Shown piece by piece: positions 1 through 4,596 of a DNA stretch of 5,004 nt. The translations under genes were made by a program, and so were the position numbers. Within the stretch, counting starts at the first letter, position 1; every line of letters begins with the position of its first letter. The notes beneath the pieces were generated by a model. The model made no database searches. It was given only the letters and a program-made list of their open reading frames with translations, and was not told the origin of the DNA. Source of the stretch: Alphaproteobacteria bacterium (lineage in GTDB: Bacteria; Pseudomonadota; Alphaproteobacteria; Rs-D84); assembly GCA_013316395.1 (NCBI GenBank), contig WSMU01000039.1, positions 1 to 5,004 of the forward strand. Reading direction: 5' to 3'.

Positions 1-43
1 ATATTGATTATTGCATGATTTTTCAGTTTTACAATAGGAAGAA

Positions 44-115
44 ATGCCTATAATTCGCATAAAAAATGCACTTGTTCAAAAAAAAATGCTGGCATTGATA
101 AAAAAAATAAGATAA
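44..115 (+). CDS. possible 23-residue basic peptide
   Basis: A 23-codon ORF begins at ATG 44 and ends at TAA 113. AGGA at 36-39 lies four bases before the start, which is close for a Shine-Dalgarno, and an in-frame TAG at 35-37 rules out a longer start. The peptide (MPIIRIKNALVQKKMLALIK plus KIR) is rich in Lys, Arg, Ile and Leu and could form a cationic amphipathic helix, like some small membrane-active peptides or type I toxins. The region is very A-rich, and A-rich DNA encodes Lys by chance, so this may well be spurious. TACAAT at 30-35 resembles a -10 box but has no good -35. It is the only plus-strand coding candidate that I do not reject outright. Confidence 0.15.
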   Translation: MPIIRIKNALVQKKMLALIKKIR

Positions 116-169
116 TATTCCTCTCGCAACAAAGAAAGTATTGTTGTGGGCCTTCTAACCCAACACTAT

Positions 170-194
170 AAAAAATCATCCAACCATGGTTGGA
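170..194 (-). terminator. possible terminator: palindrome plus T6, minus strand
   Basis: Read on the minus strand, TCCAAC-CATG-GTTGGA (179-194) forms a six-pair hairpin with a four-base loop. TGA and then six T (plus A170-A175) follow. It would end a leftward RNA from the structured block. The stem is short, and the T-run overlaps bases that also pair in the longer stem, so termination could be conditional. Confidence 0.25.
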
Positions 195-249
195 GTGCAG
201 GTAATATACAAAATAACTGCGCAATTTATAGTGATTGTTAGAAGCTCCA

Positions 250-274
250 ACCACCTGCTTTCGGTGGTATTTTT
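250..274 (+). terminator. possible short terminator hairpin, plus strand
   Basis: ACCACC, a seven-base loop (TGCTTTC) and GGTGGT are followed by A and five T (270-274). This would be a weak intrinsic terminator for a rightward RNA, or simply an internal hairpin of the structured RNA candidate. The six-pair stem and short T-run make it marginal. Confidence 0.25.
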
Positions 275-323
275 AATGGGGCTTTACCGTCTTCTCATCT
301 CCAATCAAAGAAACGGTAGCCCC

Positions 324-404
324 ACTTCTTATATCCAGAATATATTAAACCTATCCCCCCCCCGCCGACATAGCCCCAAAGTATTTATAACATCCATGGC
401 ATAA
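324..404. other. AT-rich spacer with a nine-C tract
   Basis: This spacer separates the structured RNA candidate from the rpsD terminator. I see no gene in it. An uninterrupted run of nine C lies at 355-363 in otherwise AT-rich sequence; it reads as G9 on the strand of the genes. TATAAG on the minus strand (plus 328-333) is a possible -10 box for a leftward RNA, with no convincing -35. Confidence 0.5.
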
Positions 405-430
405 AAAAGCCCTGCAAATGCAGGGCTTTT
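405..430 (-). terminator. intrinsic terminator of rpsD
   Basis: On the minus strand, GCCCTGC, ATTT loop, GCAGGGC is followed by a T6 run (plus A403-A408) and preceded by AAAA, so the A/T flanks extend the stem. It starts 18 bases after the rpsD stop codon. The A and T flanks on both sides mean it could also stop rightward transcription from the 127-323 block. Confidence 0.88.
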
Positions 431-447
431 GAAATTGTTCGCATCTA

Positions 448-1080
448 TTAACGAGAATAGAATTCGATTACCAATTCCGGGAACATCTGAACCGGATACG
501 GAACATCCGCAAACGCCGGTACACGTGTGTATGTCGCAGTAAAGTTCGCGCTATCTACACTGATATAGTCCGGGAATGTGCGTTCAGCAGATTCCAACGC
601 CAGAACAACCAACGGCATCTGTTTCGCTTTCTCGCTAACAGTGATGACATCGCCCGGCTTTACCTGGTATGATGCAATCTTTACGCGTTTGCCGTTAACG
701 TTGATGTGACCGTGGCTGACCAGTTGACGGGCCGAGAATACGGTCGGCGCCAATTTCGCGCGGTATACAACCGCATCCAAACGACGTTCCAGCAAACCAA
801 TCAAATTATCCGGCGCATCACCCTTCATATTGGACGCTTCCAGATAATATGCACGGAACTTCTTTTCGCCAACGTTACCATAGTAACCTTTCAGCGTCTG
901 CTTCGCACGCATCTGCTTTGCATAATCCGAAGAGTTACCACCACGAGATGTCGGACCATGCTGACCCGGCTTGTACTTACGCTTGTTAAACGGAGATTTC
1001 GCCTGACCCCACAGGTTTACACCCAAGCGGCGGCTGATTTTCAATTTACGAGTGCTACGTTTTGCACCTGCTCTTGCCAT
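448..1080 (-). CDS. rpsD: small ribosomal subunit protein uS4
   Basis: S4 is a primary 16S rRNA-binding protein that nucleates assembly of the 30S body and lines the mRNA entry side with S3 and S5. The 210-residue product has the full family layout. The N-terminal S4 domain (about 3-97) contains the conserved PGQHG at 38-42. The S4 RNA-binding fold (about 98-155) contains LERRLDAVVYRA, SARQLVSHGHINVNGK and KPGDVITV. The usual C-terminal PELVIEFYSR ends the protein. The N-terminal zinc-knuckle cysteines are absent; the protein has no Cys and is the C-minus form. AGGA lies seven bases before the ATG. The gene is monocistronic here: it has its own terminator, and a promoter plus structured leader in the gap after lemA. 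Autogenous control by S4 is known in other bacteria, and the leader hairpin at 1146-1187 could serve it, which is inference. Confidence 0.98.
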   Translation of the reverse strand: MARAGAKRSTRKLKISRRLGVNLWGQAKSPFNKRKYKPGQHGPTSRGGNSSDYAKQMRAKQTLKGYYGNVGEKKFRAYYLEASNMKGDAPDNLIGLLERRLDAVVYRAKLAPTVFSARQLVSHGHINVNGKRVKIASYQVKPGDVITVSEKAKQMPLVVLALESAERTFPDYISVDSANFTATYTRVPAFADVPYPVQMFPELVIEFYSR

Positions 1081-1145
1081 AATTTAATCCTTTTGGTTTT
1101 TTATGGTGCCAGGTGTTTTACAGAATCCTTATCGCGGGCGGGACC

Positions 1146-1187
1146 AAAAAGCACCGCCGTTTAATCAGTTCTGATTACCCAGCGGTG
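1146..1187 (-). terminator. terminator-like hairpin between lemA and rpsD
   Basis: On the minus strand CACCGC pairs with GCGGTG (plus 1182-1187 with 1152-1157), and inside it AATCAG pairs with CTGATT (1171-1176 with 1163-1168). The outer stem is followed by CTTTTTGG. It lies 41 bases past the lemA stop and 70 bases before the rpsD start, so it can end the lemA transcript. A promoter-like sequence (1193-1219) sits between lemA and the hairpin and would start an RNA almost at its first base. The hairpin may therefore also act as an attenuator in the rpsD leader. Confidence 0.5.
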
Positions 1188-1192
1188 GACAG

Positions 1193-1219
1193 TTTATATT
1201 GTTTTTATTTGAAAATCAA
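1193..1219 (-). promoter_or_regulatory. possible rpsD promoter
   Basis: On the minus strand TATAAA (plus 1193-1198) makes a fair -10 box. TTGATT (1214-1219) is a reasonable -35 but only 15 bases away; the overlapping GCTTGA gives 17 bases with a poorer match. The predicted start is near 1186, leaving an rpsD leader of about 105 bases. A strongly expressed ribosomal gene downstream of a terminator-like element needs such a promoter. Confidence 0.4.
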
Positions 1220-1228
1220 GCGGTTTTA

Positions 1229-1768
1229 TTAAAATTCAACCTTTGGCGCAACTTTTTCTGATTCCGCGATTTCAAAAAACTTTTCCGGCATAATTCCAAA
1301 CATTCTGGCAATCATGTTTGACGGAAACTGCTGTATAGATGTGTTTAGGCCCATAACAACCGTATTATAAAACTGGCGTGCGGCCTGAATCTTGGTTTCC
1401 GTATCGGTAATTTCACGCTGTAATTCCAAAAAGTTTTCATTCGCCCGCAGGGTCGGATAGCTTTCTGATAATGCGAATATGCTTTTCAAAGTTTGTGTTA
1501 GCTTATTTTCGGCATCGGCCTTGTCTGGGCCGGTGGCAGACATTGCCGCATTACGCGCAGAAATCACCGCATTAAGCGTGTCTTTTTCATGCGCGGCCGC
1601 CCCCTTTACGCTGGCGACCAAGTTCGGTATCAGGTCATAGCGTCGTTTCAACTGGCTATCGATTGTGGCCCATGCCTCGCGTGCCTGGGTCCGGCGGGAA
1701 ACAAGGCCGTTATAGACGGCAATTACATATAATACAACGATTGCAACAACGGCAACAGCGGTCCACAT
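1229..1768 (-). CDS. lemA: LemA family membrane-anchored protein
   Basis: The 179-residue product matches the LemA family in length and layout. One hydrophobic helix (about residues 3-19) anchors the N terminus, and a long helical bundle follows. Visible family signatures are YNGLV after the membrane segment, the stretch around W33 leading to RRYDLIPNLV, the central ANENFLELQREITDTETKI followed by AARQFYN, and the C-terminal FPSN...MFG...FFE. The molecular role of LemA is not settled; homologues are inner-membrane proteins often found beside TPM-domain or HtpX protease genes, neither of which is visible here. AAGGAG lies seven bases before the ATG. The gene has its own promoter-like sequence just after the upstream surface-protein gene and probably ends at the hairpin at 1146-1187. 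The name lemA rests on family resemblance. Confidence 0.95.
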   Translation of the reverse strand: MWTAVAVVAIVVLYVIAVYNGLVSRRTQAREAWATIDSQLKRRYDLIPNLVASVKGAAAHEKDTLNAVISARNAAMSATGPDKADAENKLTQTLKSIFALSESYPTLRANENFLELQREITDTETKIQAARQFYNTVVMGLNTSIQQFPSNMIARMFGIMPEKFFEIAESEKVAPKVEF

Positions 1769-1803
1769 AATAAAACTCCTTAAATCTTAACACTTGTTAT
1801 TTT

Positions 1804-1832
1804 ATTATATCTGGCGGGCGTATAAAAAGCAA
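1804..1832 (-). promoter_or_regulatory. promoter of lemA
   Basis: On the minus strand a perfect -10 box TATAAT (plus 1804-1809) lies 17 bases from TTGCTT (1827-1832), a half-match to the -35 consensus. It falls in the 83-base gap between the surface-protein stop and the lemA start and predicts a leader of about 30 bases with the strong AAGGAG site. Confidence 0.6.
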
Positions 1833-1851
1833 CCCAAAAGCGATGCGCGCC

Positions 1852-3129
1852 CTATTTCCAGGAAACCGGTATCGTTGCATAATCGGACAGGCCCGGCGCA
1901 TTATAATAGCACAGTTCACCGATGCTTTTGGGGCCTGACGGCCATATTTCATACAAATATTTCCCGTTAATCCGCGCAGATTGACCGGTTAAGCCTGTAC
2001 ACCCCCAAAATGTGCCACGGAACATAAAGTCTGCGGCATCACCTGATATATCGCCAAATAAGTTTTCTGGTATTTCACCCGTTAAATTTAAATCACCAAA
2101 AAACAAGTAATGGTACATATATTGTGCGGGCGCACCCTTTATTCCAGCAAACAGCCCGGCCGGGATTTCGCCACTTAAACCATATACACTGTCAAAAGTG
2201 CCAGCAAACATATATTGTGCGGGCGCACCTTTTATCCCGGCAAACAAGTCTTTGGGAATCGAGCCTGTTAATGCAGACCGCACGAACGTATTGTTAAACA
2301 TGGCATATACCGGCGCACCTTTTATGCCGGAAAACAACCCCGCAGGGATACTGCCATAAAAAGGCGACCCTTGGAAAGTTCCCGCAAACATCCAGTCTAT
2401 GGGGGCGCCATGGACACCTTCAAACAAATTTTCCGGGATTGTACTGCTTAAGTTACTGCATTGACGAAATGTATTACGGAATGTTGGCTGCTGGCCCGGC
2501 TGGCTGCCGTCGCCAATTGTGCCAAAAATGGCGCCCAGGCTACCTTCGATTGCCGCAATATTATCATTATATCGAAATTGCAGCGCAGCCGCCGGGTCCA
2601 GGTGGCTGTTTTCCGTGCTGTATGCGGTGGCGCGTCCCGAAAAGCCAATTTTATAAGCATCCGCCTTTTCATAAGTGTGCGAATATATTGTCTTTTCCGT
2701 ATTATTTCTTTCGATTACATCGGTCGTGCCGTCGCCCCAGGTTATATAAAAGCGCCCCTGGGCGGACATTTCAAAAGAGAAACTGGCAGTATCTGGTGTG
2801 GTGGTGATATAAAAAGACTGCTTTACCAGTCGCGCTATGGCGTCTTTTGTTGCCACGGTATCGGCCGCTGCAAGCGTTGCATATTTGGGGTCATCGCCAT
2901 AATTTGTGATATCTTTGCCGTTTAACACCTCGTTCATGCGGTCAACAGCAGTTAACAAGTATTTCATATTTGCCGCAACACGCGGATTTGTCAGCGCAGA
3001 ATTATACGGCAAGGATACCCCCCAGTGCCGCTGCAGTGCCGCATGAATATATTCAACATTTACCATTTCCGCCGCATTGGCAACAGGCGCAAATAATATA
3101 GCCAAAAGAATAAATAAACGCTTTATCAT
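1852..3129 (-). CDS. exported repeat protein, BspA/PARCEL-like, with PKD-like domain
   Basis: The 425-residue protein begins with a clear signal peptide: basic MIKR, a hydrophobic core, and cleavage near ANA at 17-19. Residues 20-103 form an N-terminal region with no recognised domain. Residues 104-170 look like a PKD-type beta domain (FYITWGDGTTDVI, then YSHTYEKADAYKIGF). Residues 217-369 hold five repeats of 30-31 residues on the pattern F..TF....L.G.IP..LF.GIKGAP..YM, then a decayed sixth. This resembles the BspA/DUF285 (PARCEL) leucine-rich repeats of surface proteins. The C-terminal 40 residues (INGKYLYEIWPSG to GLSDYATIPVSWK) look like a conserved cap. A role in surface or periplasmic binding is inference. 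The start overlaps the stop of the upstream gene (TAATG) and has no Shine-Dalgarno, so translation is probably coupled. The stop is TAG. No strong terminator follows. Confidence 0.9.
   Translation of the reverse strand: MIKRLFILLAILFAPVANAAEMVNVEYIHAALQRHWGVSLPYNSALTNPRVAANMKYLLTAVDRMNEVLNGKDITNYGDDPKYATLAAADTVATKDAIARLVKQSFYITTTPDTASFSFEMSAQGRFYITWGDGTTDVIERNNTEKTIYSHTYEKADAYKIGFSGRATAYSTENSHLDPAAALQFRYNDNIAAIEGSLGAIFGTIGDGSQPGQQPTFRNTFRQCSNLSSTIPENLFEGVHGAPIDWMFAGTFQGSPFYGSIPAGLFSGIKGAPVYAMFNNTFVRSALTGSIPKDLFAGIKGAPAQYMFAGTFDSVYGLSGEIPAGLFAGIKGAPAQYMYHYLFFGDLNLTGEIPENLFGDISGDAADFMFRGTFWGCTGLTGQSARINGKYLYEIWPSGPKSIGELCYYNAPGLSDYATIPVSWK
2023..2481 (-). repeat. tandem coding repeats, 90-93 bp unit
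   Basis: Five in-frame units encode residues 217-369 of the surface protein. Units three and four are nearly identical at protein level around LFAGIKGAPAQYM. At DNA level a 22-base block occurs exactly at 2115-2136 and 2208-2229, 93 bases (31 codons) apart. The exact DNA match points to recent duplication or gene conversion and makes copy number liable to change. Confidence 0.85.
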
Positions 3130-3401
3130 TATGGCAATGGCGGTGTCGGAACAATTGGTGATGATGTGTATGTTTTATTACCTGAAATTTCCTGGTCGCC
3201 GGTGGTTGAAACAAAATGCTGTGGCAGGTTGTCAGAAAAAGTTTTAAATTCTTCATTATTAACAACCTTCTTTTCAACATCAGCAATGCGGTCGTCAACA
3301 TATTCGGCCGATGCAATACGTCCCTCCCCCGTGTCAGCAGCCACCGCCGGACAGAGCATTAACGCAAATACTGAAAAAAACACTAATATCCTGTAGTTCA
3401 C
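3129..3401 (-). CDS. small exported coiled-coil/tail-fibre-like protein
   Basis: From a GTG start the product has 90 residues. It has a typical signal peptide (M/V-NYRILVFFSVFALMLCPAVA, cleavage before ADTGEG), a short heptad-like helix (RIASAEYVDDRIADVEKKVV), and then STTGDQEISGNKTYTSSPI followed by VPTPPLP. The last part resembles the TTG-x-Q-x-I-x-G-x-KT-(F/Y)-x-SSP segments of phage tail fibres and collar proteins. I chose GTG over the upstream ATG at 3446 because the ATG adds 15 polar residues (MNNYCNKCPQNRGSF) before the signal peptide, while GTG is preceded by AGGGGGAG. The ATG also has an AGGA four bases away, so a 105-residue form (to 3446) remains possible. The stop codon overlaps the next gene's ATG. 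A joint function with that repeat protein is likely from the coupling but is unknown. Confidence 0.75.
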   Translation of the reverse strand: MNYRILVFFSVFALMLCPAVAADTGEGRIASAEYVDDRIADVEKKVVNNEEFKTFSDNLPQHFVSTTGDQEISGNKTYTSSPIVPTPPLP

Positions 3402-3405
3402 AAAA

Positions 3406-3413
3406 CTCCCCCT
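3406..3413 (-). promoter_or_regulatory. ribosome binding site supporting the GTG start
   Basis: On the minus strand AGGGGGAG lies four bases before GTG 3401. It supports initiation at the residue that begins the signal peptide rather than at the ATG 45 bases upstream. Confidence 0.5.
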
Positions 3414-3426
3414 ATTCTGCGGACAT

Positions 3427-3438
3427 TTATTGCAATAA
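3427..3438. promoter_or_regulatory. 12-bp perfect palindrome TTATTGCAATAA
   Basis: A perfect dyad sits just upstream of the preferred GTG start of the small exported protein. If GTG is right, it falls in the leader or promoter region and could be a repressor site. No second copy is seen in the window, and AT-rich palindromes of this size can arise by chance. Confidence 0.25.
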
Positions 3439-3485
3439 TTATTCATTTTGTCCTATTATGGCAAATAAGTCATATATAAATCTAT

Positions 3486-3517
3486 AAAAAAATCCCACCG
3501 CTGGGTGGGATTTTTTT
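3486..3517 (-). terminator. intrinsic terminator of the EF-hand protein gene
   Basis: On the minus strand ATCCCACC, CAGC loop, GGTGGGAT is followed by seven T and preceded by a run of A that extends the stem. It starts 11 bases after the stop codon. The symmetric A and T runs make it bidirectional in principle. It insulates the exported-protein unit from the gene upstream. Confidence 0.92.
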
Positions 3518-3528
3518 ATTCAGAGAAT

Positions 3529-4050
3529 TTATTCCGCCACATTAGATGTAACTTCTACTTCCTGAACCTGGATATCGCGAACCTCGGCACGCATCTGACG
3601 CTTTACCGCGCGGAATTCGTCACGCGTAATGCAGCCGTCCTGATTGATATCCATCGCCGGCAAAGCCTGGGCCAGTTTTGGGCACTTTACAGATGCAACA
3701 TCCAAGCAGCCGTTTGTAAAGTGTACGCGCGGACCATAATGACGCGGACCACAGCAGCACAATTTTGCCGCTGCAAAACCCAATGCGAAAATAATGATGA
3801 ACCAAACCAGCTTGCGCATAAAGCGACCAAAACGAGAACCCTTACGGCAGCCGCAGTTCCCACCGCATCCGCAATCATGACCACAGCCGCAGCCGTGCTT
3901 TTCCATAACCGGGGCCACAACCGCCTTTGGTGCCGGGGCAACGGCTTTCTTTACCGCCGGTTTCTTTGCCGCCGGGGCAGCCTTTTTCACGGGAGCTTTT
4001 TTTGCCGCCGCCGGTTTAGCAGCTGCTTTTTTAACTGTTTTTTGTGCCAT
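3529..4050 (-). CDS. Lys/Ala-rich, Cys-Gly cluster, single-TM protein with EF-hand
   Basis: I do not recognise this 173-residue protein as a named family, but its parts are clear. Residues 1-48 are a Lys/Ala/Pro tail with KK-A/P repeats, like histone H1 or bacterial H1-like tails. Residues 52-68 carry six Cys as GCGCGHDCGCGGNCGC. Residues 69-80 are basic (RKGSRFGRFMRK), and residues 81-97 are one hydrophobic membrane helix, ending in CCC at 98-100. Residues 134-145 are a canonical EF-hand loop, DINQDGCITRDE, with D1, N3, D5, G6, I8 and E12 all in place. By the positive-inside rule the basic tail and Cys cluster would be cytoplasmic and the EF-hand periplasmic. Calcium binding is well supported by motif; nucleic-acid and metal binding by the tail are inference. 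AAGGA lies six bases before the ATG. It has its own promoter and terminator and follows the HU gene. Confidence 0.88.
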   Translation of the reverse strand: MAQKTVKKAAAKPAAAKKAPVKKAAPAAKKPAVKKAVAPAPKAVVAPVMEKHGCGCGHDCGCGGNCGCRKGSRFGRFMRKLVWFIIIFALGFAAAKLCCCGPRHYGPRVHFTNGCLDVASVKCPKLAQALPAMDINQDGCITRDEFRAVKRQMRAEVRDIQVQEVEVTSNVAE

Positions 4051-4078
4051 TTTTCTTCCTTTCTGTTATGACGCTTGT

Positions 4079-4107
4079 ATTTTATTGGAAATAAAATTTT
4101 AAGTAAA
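4079..4107 (-). promoter_or_regulatory. promoter of the EF-hand protein gene
   Basis: On the minus strand TAAAAT (plus 4079-4084) lies 17 bases from TTTACT (4102-4107), matching the consensus at five and four of six positions. It sits between the HU hairpin and the ATG at 4050 and predicts a leader of about 20-25 bases containing the AAGGA site. Confidence 0.6.
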
Positions 4108-4117
4108 GGGGAAAATG

Positions 4118-4149
4118 CATAACGGCCGCTAAAATCAGCGGCCGTTATG
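4118..4149 (-). terminator. hairpin after the HU gene, probable terminator
   Basis: CATAACGGCCGCT pairs with AGCGGCCGTTATG, a perfect 13-bp GC-rich stem with a six-base loop, starting about 20 bases after the HU stop. The following sequence on the minus strand (GCATTTTCCCC) has only four T. It may be a strong pause/terminator or an RNA-stabilising 3' stem. Confidence 0.7.
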
Positions 4150-4168
4150 TGAAACAAAATCAAACGAT

Positions 4169-4441
4169 TTAGTTCAAAGCATCCTTCAAGGCCTTACCCG
4201 GCTTGAACTTCGGCTGAACAGATGCCGGAATCTTGATTGCGGCACCAGTCTGCGGATTGCGGCCAGTGGTCGCTTTGCGCTTTGCAGTTGCAAATGTACC
4301 GAAACCAACCAGACGAACTTCGCCCTTCTTTTTCAGAACTTTGGTAACTGTGTTGATGAATGCATCCAAGCACGCAGCAGCTGTCGCTTTTGTAACATCT
4401 ACTTCGTTTGCGATTGCTTCAATCAATTGCTGTTTGTTCAT
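4169..4441 (-). CDS. hup: HU-family DNA-binding nucleoid protein
   Basis: HU is a dimeric histone-like protein that bends and compacts DNA. The 90-residue product has the family's usual length and motifs: MNKQQLIEAIA at the start, GEVRLVGFGTF at 40-50, the beta-arm tip GRNPQTG at 60-66 with the intercalating Pro63, and PKFKPGKALKDALN at the end. The downstream ATG at 4441 is the start because AAGGAG lies seven bases before it and the N terminus aligns with HU. The reading frame is open upstream to TTG 4501, but those residues (MTLPMNCRTDLKYIYERRNI) are not HU-like. IHF-type proteins are related, but this one lacks a distinct alpha or beta IHF signature. It has a promoter about 155 bases upstream, and therefore a long leader that carries a short ORF. 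Confidence 0.96.
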   Translation of the reverse strand: MNKQQLIEAIANEVDVTKATAAACLDAFINTVTKVLKKKGEVRLVGFGTFATAKRKATTGRNPQTGAAIKIPASVQPKFKPGKALKDALN

Positions 4442-4448
4442 AATGTTT

Positions 4449-4454
4449 CTCCTT
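4449..4454 (-). promoter_or_regulatory. Shine-Dalgarno AAGGAG fixing the HU start
   Basis: On the minus strand AAGGAG lies seven bases before ATG 4441. It decides for the 90-residue HU form against the longer in-frame TTG start at 4501. Confidence 0.85.
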
Positions 4455-4510
4455 TCATAAATGTATTTAAGGTCTGTCCGGCAGTTCATAGGCAATGTCA
4501 ACAGAATCTC

Positions 4511-4576
4511 TTAGCCACCGGAATTGCGCCATTTTTGCATCTGCAAATCCTGCGGCGCCTTTAATTCTGTGGACAT
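4511..4576 (-). CDS. possible 21-residue leader ORF upstream of HU
   Basis: ATG 4576 opens a 21-codon ORF (MSTELKAPQDLQMQKWRNSG plus G) ending in TAA at 4511-4513. It lies in the predicted HU leader, in the same frame as HU and its open upstream extension, and an in-frame TAA stands just before it. No good Shine-Dalgarno is visible (TACGGGCA before ATG). The ORF contains a hairpin: GCGCC pairs with GGCGC around TTTGCA/TGCAAA at 4526-4558. It could be a regulatory leader peptide or chance. Confidence 0.22.
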   Translation of the reverse strand: MSTELKAPQDLQMQKWRNSGG

Positions 4577-4596
4577 TGCCCGTACTGCTTACCCGA

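Larger units (their letters stand above)
127..323. ncRNA. structured RNA candidate (nested and serial stem-loops)
   Basis: This gene-free stretch contains several inverted repeats. CAACAA 127-132 pairs with TTGTTG 141-146. CTTCTAAC 152-159 pairs with GTTAGAAG 237-244, and next to it CACTATAAA 164-172 pairs with TTTATAGTG 225-233. Only CCAA/ATT is left between them, giving one long stem of 17 or more pairs. Its loop holds a perfect 16-bp palindrome at 179-194. ACCACC 250-255 pairs with GGTGGT 263-268 and is followed by T5. GGGGCT-TT-ACCGT 278-290 pairs with ACGGTAGCCCC 313-323. GGTTGGAG 188-195 can instead pair with CTCCAACC 245-252, so alternative folds exist. Strand is uncertain. On plus, TATAAA at 167-172 could be a -10. 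On minus, TATAAG (plus 328-333) would start an RNA at about the GGGGCT hairpin. I recognise no known RNA family: tRNA, tmRNA, SRP and RNase P core motifs are absent. Confidence 0.4.

Noticed and set aside
48..254. 68-residue minus-strand frame over the left spacer
   Set aside because: Low-complexity Phe/Leu-rich translation with no ribosome binding site of note; it overlaps the inverted repeats, which explain the sequence better.
1..330. A CRISPR array
   Set aside because: Only one repeat-like copy in each orientation is seen; stepping about 66 bases left or right of 143-178 finds no further copy, so there is no array in the window.
186..404. 72-residue plus-strand frame
   Set aside because: It starts inside the palindrome, runs through the C9 tract and into the rpsD terminator, and its protein resembles nothing.
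706..1164. 152-residue plus-strand frame
   Set aside because: It is antisense to rpsD, a certain gene, and has no domain features.
1816..1852. Hairpin GGGCG/CGCCC as terminator of the surface-protein gene
   Set aside because: The stem is five pairs with a very large loop, overlaps the stop codon, and has no proper T-run.
2439..2925. Plus-strand frames of 122 and 154 residues and a minus frame of 74
   Set aside because: They are shadows of the surface repeat protein, which has a signal peptide, domains and repeats in its own frame.
3053..3316. 87-residue minus-strand frame across the junction of the two exported-protein genes
   Set aside because: It lies out of frame with both, has no signal or domain, and both flanking frames are convincing.
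3505..4071. 188-residue plus-strand frame
   Set aside because: It is antisense to the EF-hand gene, starts in that gene's terminator, and its Cys/Arg/Phe-rich protein mirrors the Lys/Ala and Cys/Gly codons.
4442..4501. N-terminal extension of HU from TTG 4501
   Set aside because: The extra residues are not HU-like, and the strong AAGGAG lies before ATG 4441.
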